Notes under the pieces: generated by a model
Databases searched by the model: none
Told to the model about the DNA's origin: nothing
Seen by the model: only the letters and a program-made list of their open reading frames with translations
Part shown: piece after piece, positions 1-11,700 of the stretch
Layout of the letters: each line of letters begins with the position of its first letter
How positions within the stretch are numbered: the first letter of the stretch is position 1
Position numbers and translations under genes: made by a program
DNA from: Anadara kagoshimensis
Taxonomy: Eukaryota; Mollusca; Bivalvia; Arcoida; Arcidae
Direction: 5' to 3'
Assembly (NCBI GenBank): GCA_021292105.1
Contig: CM037870.1
Span: 19,747,424-19,811,423, forward strand
DNA: 64,000 nucleotides

Positions 1-90
1 TGGTTTCATAATTTTGGTCCAAGCACTACTGATGAGGAATTGTATTCTGAAACGGCCATCTAGTGCTGTTAAATTAAAACTGGTATAATA
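1..90. repeat. Dispersed repeat fragment, copy 1
   Basis: This stretch resembles 43160-43250: both share a segment reading roughly gcact..t.a.gaggaatt.tattc.gaaacgg.catct followed by agtgctg and an A-rich end. It is a fragment of a dispersed repeat cut by the window edge. No coding potential was seen. Confidence 0.4.
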
Positions 91-333
91 TCTTATTATA
101 TAGCCAATCAGTTCTCCCCTAAGCCATTCCTGTAACCAGACCTTACCCACCCTACTCCACCCAACCTGTCCTCCCCTTACCCACTCTGCCCAACAGACAC
201 TAGTCAGAAGGAAATCTTTGTCTGTAAAGTTCTACTTTCAAATTACAGTCTATTGTCTTTTATGGAAAAATGAGAGAATTGCTTTGAAAGAATACAGGAC
301 TCTTTCATTTTGAAGTGATTAAGTAAGAATTTT

Positions 334-604
334 GTTACCAAGGAAACAGGAATAACTTAAGAATGATAAAAATTATCTCGCATATAAGAATATTGGATTG
401 CCTAGCAACACTAATTATGGTTAAATTGAAATTTTTATTTTATCTTTTGGTTACTAGGGAAACAGAGGTTAGGAGTAATAATGTAACATGTGATAATTTT
501 AGGTTGCCTAGCAACTTTAATTGTAAATGAGTTATAGTTCTGTTCAAAAGGAAGTAGAAATAATTAAGTTTCCTGTTTATGAGAATTTGAGGTTGCCTAG
601 CAAC
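334..604. promoter_or_regulatory. Cluster of five X-box-like (RFX-type) palindromes
   Basis: Five imperfect palindromes fit the X-box pattern RYYNYY-N(1-3)-RRNRAC bound by RFX-family factors: GTTACCAAGGAAAC (334-347), ATTGCCTAGCAAC (397-409), GTTACTAGGGAAAC (450-463), GTTGCCTAGCAAC (503-515) and GTTGCCTAGCAAC (592-604). They alternate between two subtypes, and the surrounding sequence is also loosely repeated with a period of about 90-116 bases, so the cluster arose by tandem duplication. It lies about 2 kb upstream of the first visible castor exon, probably in an intron. Factor binding is inferred from the motif only; it could equally be a neutral minisatellite. Confidence 0.45.
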
Positions 605-2035
605 CGTTGGAAACTTTCATGTTTTATCACATGGTGTGCACTTCTTTAAAATTTGAGCATTTTCCTTGATATTTCATAATATTGAACATAATGATGTTGT
701 CATATAATAGAATTTGTTTTGTTCTTTGTTTTTGTCTGTGAGATTGGTTATATATCAAGGTTTCCACAAATTTAAACTTATCAGTAGCCGGATTTCCAAA
801 ATTTGTTAAAATATAGTACTGTTTAAGGTACTGTTTATTCACAAAATTGCTAAAATAGGTTATTTTTCAGAAATTATATCCAGTGGTGATTTTGGCTGCC
901 AGGAATGGAATCATGGCCGGTGTGCATGTTATTGAACACTAAAAGTAGCTACTGATGGAGGGGGATGGGGGTAATTAATTGAATCTGCTTGTTTTACATC
1001 ATATCAGTGATTTGGTCTTCAACTTCGGCAAAAATCCCCTAAAATCAGCTTAATGACATAATAACCAGCCATTAAAATAACATTTACATTTACGTTTTTA
1101 TTTATATATATTATATCTTTATATACATAAATAGTGACTGGTTGTTTGGTGTTTTTACCGCTAAATAACTTAGAACTGTTTACTTTTCACCAAGGTAAAT
1201 TCAACATTATCACTTGACTACATACATACTAATATAGTCATACAAAGCTAGCCTTTTTGAATTTTTATTGTCTGAAATAAAATTGTCAATTTTATAACAA
1301 ATTGAATAAATTAGCTAGACATAGATATATATTTCAAGTGATAAAAATTTCAAAGTTTAAAAATAAAACTCGTAATCATGTGATAAAAATTTGAAAAGTT
1401 TAAAAATAAAACTTCATAATCATGTTAACCTCGGATATATTTTATCATGAATTACAGTATTTTAAAATCTTTTAAGAATTATGACTAATCCATATATATA
1501 AAATAGTCTAAAAACTTAAACCCTAGATATGGATATCTTAAGAGATTTGTTTTGTATATATATACTATATATATATTTATATATGTACATTTCTGGAGTT
1601 GGTGTTTTTAATCTGCTCTTAATACTGTATTTTTGTCAAAAAAATATTACCCAAGTCTTTAGAAAGGTTGGAAGTTTAATTCATTAAACCATGAACATTG
1701 TAATATGTCAAGTATGTGAGTTAGGGGTTAAATTTTATACATAATATACCAAAATATTATGAATTTAGACCAAAAATCCGCCCTTTTTGTTCCTGTCTTT
1801 GCTGTTTTTAGCTTATGTGACCTTAAATCTCTAAAGACCTATTGTTATGGATAACCTGGTAAATTTTCTTTCAAGAATCAAGCATAATGTTGAAGCCTTC
1901 TCCATTTTCCTCATTTTCTTACTGCTTATAATCTTACTTTTGATAAGCCAAAAAGGAAAAAAACGAAAACAGTTACTGCCTGGATGAAGGGCTTACCAGT
2001 ATATTTTATATTGCAAATCATTAAAAAAATGACTA
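605..2035. other. AT-rich non-coding stretch, probably castor intron
   Basis: No exon, RNA gene or recognisable repeat was found apart from simple TA runs near 1555-1585. A near-duplicate pair of about 30 bases (ataaaaatttgaaa...aataaaact) occurs at about 1341-1372 and 1382-1413. Confidence 0.5.
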
Positions 2036-2340
2036 CTATGTTAGCTCAGTTGGAAGAGTGCTCACCCTGTAAATGAGATATGGGATTTGAACTCTGGTGG
2101 AATCTGATCAGGACTTGAAAATTGGCTGAGACTATTCATTCCCCAAGCACCAGGCATTTAGAAATGAAAGTCATGGGGTGCTTCAGAGGAGACTTTAAAA
2201 ACTGATGCCCCCATGTCACTGTAGGTATGTCACACTAAAGAACCTTCCCTTTATATTGCCCTGAGTGCACTATGAAGGCAAAAACTCTGCCACTTCACTT
2301 GACTAGGTGGTGGCATCTTGATATAATTAAGATTCTTGTG
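2036..2340 (+). repeat. tRNA-derived SINE, diverged copy (family 1)
   Basis: It begins with a tRNA-like head (gttagctcagttggaagagtg, an A box) followed by a degraded B box near 2090. The family body follows: a gaatgaaagtca-like block, cactaaagaacc and a late catcttgatata. The order matches the intact copy at 22756-23076. It probably lies in a castor intron. Confidence 0.7.
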
Positions 2341-2612
2341 GTACCAGTTCATATTCCTATGTTGAAAAACTGTACCTGATTATTATGTCTTTCCCATTGG
2401 TTTTTTGTTTACTTATATGCATTTTATGGCTGTTTTCTGTCGTTTTCATGTAATTACTGTATTTGTGTTTGGTGTTTTTGTTTAGTTAGACAGCAACAAA
2501 AAATTCTTCTTTGTTTTTTTGTGTTTCTGTTTTTATTCAGTTGTAATTAATTTTTTCCTAAGTTTATCACTTTTTATTTTTAACTTTTTCTTTATTTTTT
2601 GGTAACTTTTAG

Positions 2613-2708
2613 GACAACCAAGAATTACAATTTCTCAAGGTTGTATTACTAGCACTGGAGTTCCTTCAAATGCACCAATATTACTTAAACCCACTCCAGT
2701 TGGAGCTG
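2613..2708 (+). CDS. casz1: castor exon a (first visible coding exon)
   Basis: The acceptor is ttttag at 2612 and the donor is gtgagt. The exon enters with two bases of a split codon and leaves with one. It encodes a non-finger segment ([10 protein letters not shown]...LLKPTPVGA). It is kept because its exit phase joins the next exon to make an uninterrupted frame ([10 protein letters not shown]). An upstream exon in matching phase must exist but was not found in 1-2612. Confidence 0.7.
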
Positions 2709-5700
2709 GTGAGTTGTCTCCCTTAGATAGACATATAGCCTCTGCCCCCAGTTTCACAATCATTTCTTAACTAAGATTTTTCTTAACTTAAATCTAGCAA
2801 TTTTTGGCAATATTTTATGTAACTAAAATTAAACAGAATTAACAAAAATAGAATATAGTTGTAATAATCTTAAAGAGATATTCAAAATGACATCTTAAAT
2901 TTATGAATATTTTGAAAACCTACAATAGTATTCAGTTTTCGAATTTGCTAGATTTAAGTTAAGGAAAATCTTTGTTAAGAAATAATTGCGAAACTGGGAC
3001 TTGGCATCGTTAAACATATTCCACAAAAATGTCCAAAAGGACTACTGTGGAAATATATTGAGTTCAGGATTACAAAAATAAAATGAATTCAGCTGTTTTC
3101 ATAAAATTTGATGAAAATTTAAAACAAAAATTTTGAGAAATCTTAATTATGATTAAATTAATTTAGTAATGATAGTTTTGAAAAACAAGTTTTTTTTAAA
3201 GTTTTCTATAGCATTTCTGTTGAATATATAATTTTTTAAAAATATCTAAAATATGATTTATAATTAATAATTAATAATACTATAACTCATTAACATGGAT
3301 CCGTAAAAAGCCTGGAACTATTGTGTAAGCTTGGTTTTGTCATAATATGAATTTATATTTAAAATCTTTAAAAAAAATCTTAAAAAAAAAAGCTTAAAGA
3401 ATATAATGTTTAAAATTTAATATTCAGGCCTGACTTGAAATGGAAAAAATCCTGCAGTATAGAACATTGCACAGTTAAAGGGAGATAATTTATATTTTAT
3501 TTTGATTTTTTTATGTATTACAGGTGTAAAAATCAAGGATGAACTTAAAAACAACACAGACTTTATCAGATCAGTATTACATCAACAGAAACAAAACAAT
3601 CTAGTATCTGGAGCAACGAAACAATTGTCACCTGACTACTCAACTTACCTCAAAAGGTATGAAATATGTTAAATAGCTCTCTCTCTCTCTGTCTCCCTCT
3701 CTCTCTCTCTCTCTCTCTCATCAATGAAACAACTGTCACCCGGCTACTTATCTTACTTGGGTCTGACCCAAAACTTGAAAGTGGGTAGTGACAGTTCTTT
3801 CGTCAAGCGCTCGGCATTACTGAATGAAAGTCACAGTTCTTTCGGATTGGAACCTAAAATAAATGAGGTCCCGTGTGACAGTGGGCTTTGCACGCTAAAG
3901 AACCCTGCTGTATAATTCCATCAGCGCAATCAATGCACAGGTAAAATGTCTGTACCTTTGCCTATAGCTGGCAACATCTCGATATAAGTGAAATATTCTT
4001 GACTGGGACGTTAAACACCATTACTCAACTCAACTCTCTCTCTCTGTGTTCTCTGTTTCTATCTCTCTCTAGCTGATTTGTAAAAAGGTCTATAATAGGA
4101 GGATGATATTGAGATAAAAGGGAGATTCAAAGATTCAATCCTTGGTCATTACTCTGCAGTATTATTATACTTTTTTATGTGAGGACGTGCTCTTCCATAC
4201 TTAACTGTCTCCATTATTTTGAATTTTTTTAAAGACTTTAATGTATTTCATGATTATTCTGTTGCAGATTTAACAATGGACAAGAGTGTGGTGTTAAATA
4301 CTGTAAAGAACTGTCTTACCGGGAACACTTTCATTGTATGGACTGTAATTTTCGAGTGTTTATTAAGAAAGAAGAAATGGTTAGACATTATAAATGGCAC
4401 AGAAAGCGTGAAGAATCGTTACAACATGGCTTTATGAGATATAGTCCGATGGATGACTGTAGTCAGAAGTTCAATAACTGTACTCATAATGGCAGACAGA
4501 CACATTATCATTGTCTACAGGTAAAATACAAAGTACCATCCTCTACCTACCCTACCCCCTACCCCCCCCCCCCCACCACTAACAACAACAACAACTCCAC
4601 TTTACATCAACCCCCTGTCATTTTACTTATTAAAACGGAGGAAGACTAAAGTCATTGTATATACCCAAGACCTTATGTCACCAAATTGAAACAAATCCCT
4701 TACAACTAACCATAGTTTTTTGACAGATGAGCTTCAGAAAAAGGACTTTGATGATTATTGTGTAAAGATAAAATTGTCTTTCAGGGTATTTGGGGATCAC
4801 TTCAAGCTTCAAACATATGTTTATTTGTAATTCCAAAAAATTGCTAAAATTTGCTAAATTTATATAATTAAGTTCACGAAATTTAGCAGTGAAGAATTGA
4901 TTGTTAAACTAGAGACTCAGCATTGTTTCCAGTATTTTCCTATTTGCCTCTTTAGGGCTTGTGTTAGGTACTTATTGTTGCAAAAAAATAAAAAATTAGA
5001 AAAACCCAAAATTTCATATTTATTTTTCTATTTACCACCAGGATGGTTGTGATAAGGTATACATAAGTACATCTGATGTTCAGATGCATGCCAACTACCA
5101 CCGGAAAGACTCTGCTATTATACAGGAAGGATTTCAGCGTTTTAGAGCAACAGAAGATTGCGGAACACTCACATGTGCATTTTACGGACAGAGAACGACT
5201 CACTTTCATTGTCGAAGAAACAGCTGTAATTTTACATTCAAAAACAAAGCCGACATGGGTATGTTTTATATACAGTAAAACCTCATTTCATCACCACTAT
5301 TTGTCGTTGGCCTTTACTGGTTCATCTAGTATCAGTATGATGTGACTGGGGGAGTGGTATGCTTGTCTGCGGCATACTGACTCTGTGAGCTAGCACCTGA
5401 AAGTCGTCCTGAGTGTGGGCTAGTACAAGGCAAACCATACAAAACAATTGCACTTCACATGCATACATGAACTTGTTCATAGATTAATCCATGGAGATAA
5501 TTAATAAAATAGTTTTTGTCGCGAATATCTGAAAAATTGCTTATGTGATGTTAAGCAACATTCAACCAACCAACCAATTATCACCACTATTTGTTTAGTA
5601 AGATTGTAGTACTATAAAGAGTTCAATCAAGGATTTTTTAGAAAGGGCCATTTTCAAAAATTTCTAAAACACCATAACATCAATATTGTTGCTTTCATGT

Positions 5701-8700
5701 AATGTTAGGTATAGCCCACCAAGATCTTAACAATGGAGTCATTTGGTAATATAAAGGGTGAATGGCCCCTTCTAGAATGAACACTGGTGGTTTAGCAGTG
5801 AATTGAGCTAGACTCAAAGAAAAGTGTAAAAGAAAAGGACTTGGTGATTTCAAATCACTGTGGCATTACATGATGTTGCAAATTTATCAAGGGACGTTAA
5901 AACAAGGTTTCTCTCTAAATTACAGTAAATGTTTGAAATTACTGAAAGTTTTAGGGAATATCCGACTACCTTATGAAATTATGAGTCTACCATATCTTTA
6001 ATTTGTATTTGTGTTATGTTATGATTTGAATCTATTACAGAAAAACACAAGACATATCATCAAAAAGACGAAGTACTTGGAAGAGATGGCTTTAAAAAAT
6101 TTATGAAATACGAACACTGCGGATATTATGGTTGTCGTTACTCCAAAGTCAGCAATCACATACATTGCATAAGAAAAGGTAAGAATAATAGAATCCTTGA
6201 CCGTTTCTGAGGTGGGATAGTCTTTTTGGAAAAAGGAGGTTTCTCATATCCTGTACAAGCATTAGTGAGAACAATACAGAATAAATCAATACGCAAATGT
6301 TTGTCCATTGATGAGAATATATTTTCTAGAAGTAAAGATTAAGTTTACAAAACCCTAACACTGAGCTTGCTTTTGTTTCTTATTCCAAGTGAAACATTTT
6401 CGAGTAAAATGTTTGTAGATCAAATATAATCATGTTGAAACTAGATTATGCTATTATGATAAACTATCAAAAAATATTGGTGTCTTTTACCCACTTCTTT
6501 GTCTCTGGGATCACACACACCACAGCAGTATCATCAAGTCATCTGTTAATTTCTATTAAATCTGTCCAGCTGTGTCAGATTACAAGGTTCTACTGTACTG
6601 ATTAAATGATATATTTTGCTTTTTAAGGACTGATTTAATTTTGGTATATTTTATTCATAGGCTGTAACTACGTTCTGCATTCAACTGCACAACTTTACTC
6701 ACATAAAAGAAAACACGAAAGGAGAGACTTTGAAGCAGCTTACAGAAAATATAGAGAAGATGGAAACAGTAAAGATGGTCCCGAGGGCGTTTCTATGGCA
6801 ACACAGGTCCAGCTTTCAGACAGTAACAGCACATCTTTATCTATTAAAAAAGAACCTTTGGATGATAGTGAGATGGGTGATGACTTTGACATGGATGACT
6901 CGTTGGACAGCAGTTCGCATATGGCTGATAGCGAGGGAATCAAAATGGAAGGCGATTTTGAGGATAATTCTTCGGACATTATGTCAAGTGCTGTGTCTGA
7001 AGCCTCGGATTGTAATGTTGGGAATTTGTCAACTTTGTCATCCTGTACAGAAGATTCAGTCAAATTTCCAGGGAAAGAAAGCAAAGCTTTTAATATAAGT
7101 GATCATATGCCAAACATGAGTGGTGACAAACTCGACGGATCTTTAACTCTGCCGATACCCAATTACAACAGTCCATCCACCAATCAGACTATCATCAAAA
7201 AGGAAGCTACCTCACCACAGGAAGCAACTCCTGCACTTGCTCAGCCCAAACTTCCTGTTTTTGTTCCTACCTCAGTGCTACCCCAACACACAGTAACTGC
7301 TATACCTCTTCCAGCACGGCCTCCTGAAAGAATACTAGAAAGAAGGGAAAAAGATGAATCCTGGAAAAATTATCTCATCAGGTTTGTAACTTATAATAAT
7401 GTATTTTACTTGTCGTGTTCCTGTTTCACAGTATTTCCTTAACTTAAATCTGGTAACTTTTGACATGTTGATGGTACAGAAAAATGCTTATGCAACAGCA
7501 GCCTTCATTTTTTAATTTTTTTTTTGAAAGGTTGCCTTATTACAGACTACTTTTATTATTTATTTATTATTGTCTAGGAAATATTTACAATTTTCTGCCT
7601 TGATATACCATAAATTAACCCTTTTATTTATTTTTTAAAATTTATTTATTTATTTATTTATTTCTGAATCAAGAATACATGCATTTTACTTATATCAGCT
7701 TTTGCAAAATGGCAGAAATTTTTACCTGTTTATTTATTTATTCATCTTGTTAATCTGTATGTGTATGTGTGTAATTGATTTGTTGCTATTATATATTTTT
7801 ACATACCGGTAATTAAGAAAATACTAAAGTTGAACTAACTTCTATTATATATTTATTTTCTTATAGGTACACCGCCAACGACCCCTGTAATTCACGATGT
7901 CAGTATTTATACAAAGATCATTACCATTGTAAAGTAGAGGGTTGTCTTGTATTATTTAAATCAAAAGATGGAGTCAGAGAACATGCAAGGTAAGTACAGT
8001 TAACTACAGCACAATAAAATTAATTTATATACTGCTATTTTGTTAATAACACAGTAGAATATGGTAAACTTGCTATAGTGATCACCTCTTTATAAAAACC
8101 ACCTGTCCATGAGAGACCATTGTCTTGATGTCGCTTTGCTTCATTATTTTAACCCAAAGACCCTCTATATTATTTAAAAACCACCAGTCCACTTTTCTAG
8201 GTACCATGTATGATCTTTAAATACAAATTTTACTGTACCTCTATATTAAGACCATCTGTCTATCAAGTCCATATTTCTTAGGTCCTGCAGGTGGTCTTTA
8301 TATACAAGTTTTACAGAACTTGTAATTTGATATACTTTTGTTTTATAAGTACTGGTCTAAGGGAGATAACTCTATCGCTATTGTATAAATGAGCAGTTTC
8401 ACTCACAAGAGCAGTCTTGAAAATCTCATCCTGAATGATTTGTTCAACTGATTGCTTATAAATCTAATGTCAATAATAATAATTTATTTAATAATTTGAT
8501 TTAAGGTAGCCAAACTAACCAATACCACCCCCCCACAAATTTGCTAAAATAGGTTACGGAAAATCTCTGAGATTAGTAGTCAATGGCCACTTTGGCTACC
8601 AAAAATTTGATAATACAAGTGCTTAGTATAGCATCATGTATGACTCAAGAAAGATAACTCTATTTGTAATTTCTTCTCTTGCAGATTTCATGAACTCCAA

Positions 8701-11700
8701 GACAGAATTACACCGGTTGCCTATGAGACGTATGAAGTTGATGAGTCTTGTCCACAAGAATGTCAGTACAACATGAAAGAGAGACACTATCATTGTATAT
8801 GGGTAAGAAAAACTCCTTTGTTAAACTGTGAGAATTAGGACAATAAAATCACAAATTTTTAAAATAAGACCTAGGAATGCAGTATAGAGTGGAATTTTAT
8901 ACTGTCAGCTAAACTGAAGTGCCTGGAGAAAACTACTGACGTTCAGCCAGCAAACTGACACACTTAATCAAACTAAGGTGTGCTGAAGTGGGATTGGGAC
9001 TAGTAGAGAGTAAGAGACATTGTGCCATGTTATAGATATAAGCTAGCACTTTTAACCCATTTCTTCACCGATTCCCCTGAAATGCAGTAAAGATTGTTTC
9101 AGCCAAATAGCATGCACTTGTCTATAGCCACAGAGAACATGCTTCAACATACATTGTTATACATGATTAAAAACACATACTGTCATTCTTAATTATGAAA
9201 CTTAAACTTGTATGATCACTGGGCAATTGACACAATAATGAAATGGTTTCCAGCAGTAAGGATAAATTTTTTGCACAGCCCCATAACTTTGTCCAGTGGT
9301 GTGGTTCAAGTAATTTACACTAACATAAAATGAACACGAAAATTCCCACAAACAAAATGACTTCAGTAGTAGAGATATGTGATAGCTAAAGTTAATTGCA
9401 CTGCCATTAAATCTTTATGGTTAATGAAACCTATTTATTTCTTTTCTTTTTGCAGTCTGGGTGTTCCCATGTTGTGCCTCATGCAGGACCTACATTTGGT
9501 AGACTAGAACATTACAGAATTCATGAATTTGCACGAACGTCGGCTGGAAAATCTTACAAATCTTCACCAAAACTAGATGATAGTAATTGTCCAAGAAGAC
9601 GAGGACGACCCCCAAAGTATCCAAAAAACGAAATTCCTGTCATTCCTAAAATTGAATTAAGTGAAGAAGAAATTCAGGAATCTCGTAAAGTCGCTGTCAA
9701 TGAAACTGAAAATGCGAAAATCATAAATGGTTTCCGTACTTTTGCAGAAAATGAACTCTGTCCAGATGAACTTTGTATTTATAGGTCAAAACATCATTTT
9801 CATTGTGCGAGACCAAGATGTCATCATGCTACAGACAGAATGGATGTTTTAAACCTCCATGCCAAAGATTTCCACAGTTTTGTCACGATTTTAGACGGAT
9901 TCGAGTTTTTTGATAGGAATATAAACTGTCGTCGATCTCATTGCCACAATAATAAGGCAAATAGACATTTTCACTGCATTAAGCCGAAATGTGATTATTC
10001 TTTTGTCAGACATAGCACTATGATACAACATGACAAAAAGCACAAGTTATGTAACAGCGAGAAGGTGCAAAGTGTGCCGCTGAAAAAAGACTTTCCTGTG
10101 TCCTTGGCACAGACATTCATACCTATTGTTCCTGCTCTTCAGACCGGAACCACCTCAGTCATCCAGGCGGTACCTGGAACTCCTCTAGTCAAAGTATCGT
10201 TACCAAGTCATAAACTTCCGGCAACTCCGGGATCTGAATCTTCAGTTTCTTCAGCTGTAGTATCTAGTTCTCCCGTTATTCACACTGTTACAAATTTATC
10301 GCCAGCGGACACTCCGAAATCAGCACAACCTGGGACAGTTATTGTTTCTCCTATGTGTGCTACTGCTGCAGCACAAGCTGTTTCTACTGGGCCAATCACC
10401 CCGTCGTCTGCTCCTGGTTCAGCGCCGGCATCTATTCCTGGTACAGTGTTGGCATCATCAACATCATCCCCAGTGACTGCCAGTAATGGCCAGGTACAGA
10501 CAATTCCAAAAGTAGAACCTTCAAATGCAGTTGTTACATCGGTGATAATGTCGGGTGCCAATGTATTGTCTTTAGCTTCAGTCGATTCTAACAACAAGCC
10601 CATTGTAAAAACCGCAGGTACCTTTTATCCGCTGTCAGGATTAGCCAAAGCAGAGGGTATGACCTTATCGTCAGTTGGAGCTTTATCCCTACCAAACAGT
10701 AGCCTGGCAATTGCTGTCAATCCTATGCAAACAGTAGCATTATCAACTCTTCCACTCATTTCTCCACCGTGTGGCACCACTGTTGCGCCACTTGCATCTC
10801 CACTGATTTCTACAGCAGTCAATCAGTTACCATTAACAGTACTTCTTCAGCAAAAAGGAAACAATGCAATTCCTTCTCCTGATTGGACAGTGCTTAGAGA
10901 CAAAATGCATTATTCTGTGGATCAGAACTGTGGGCGGCCATTTTGCAAGTTGAAGAAGAAAGACCATTTTCACTGTTTTGAATGCAATCAGGCCTTCTCA
11001 GATCCAGCGCGTATAAAAATTCACATGGGCAAACATGGTTTAAAATTTAACAAATTAGAGATTCATGAAACATATCAGCCTATAACCATTGCTCCAAAAC
11101 CAGCAGGGTCTGTTGTGAATACTGAATATAAGAACAGTATGTCTGATCGGCAGGCCGCGAATTCATCATCCACAGCAGATGTGGCTCTTTCTGATGTGGA
11201 TAGCGATGATAATGATGAGAAATCCTCTTCTTTGAATTTGAATCCATCAGCATTTTCTAACATGATCGCAAAAGCACAAAAAGAGAATGCAGCGAAAACA
11301 TCCTTCAATTTGTCAGACGATTATTTCTCGAAATCATTTAGTGATACAGACAATGATAGTATAAGTGGGAAGTTGGTCATTGCGGATATTGATAATAATG
11401 GTGTGTCAAATCCAGCTGAAGACGACAGTTTGGATACGTCCATGTTTTCTGGAAATATGGACGAAGCTGGAAATTCATCAGTGTCAAAGTGGTCTGGAAG
11501 GAAGAGAACCGCTCCAAAGAATGATGACTTTGTAGACAGCAATACAGTAGTTGTTAAACAACGAAAAACATCTAATACGAGTAGTAACAGTCCCAGAACA
11601 GCCAAGGATGATTCCATTCCAGATGGGTACATCAGGTATAGATTCAAGGAAGACTGTAAATATCCGAAATGTGCGTACAGACAGGGTGTGACCCACTTTC

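Noticed and set aside
3724..3915. 63-residue ORF beginning with castor-like residues
   Set aside because: Only the first dozen residues derive from an exon duplicate; the rest is SINE sequence, and no splice donor or acceptor supports use.
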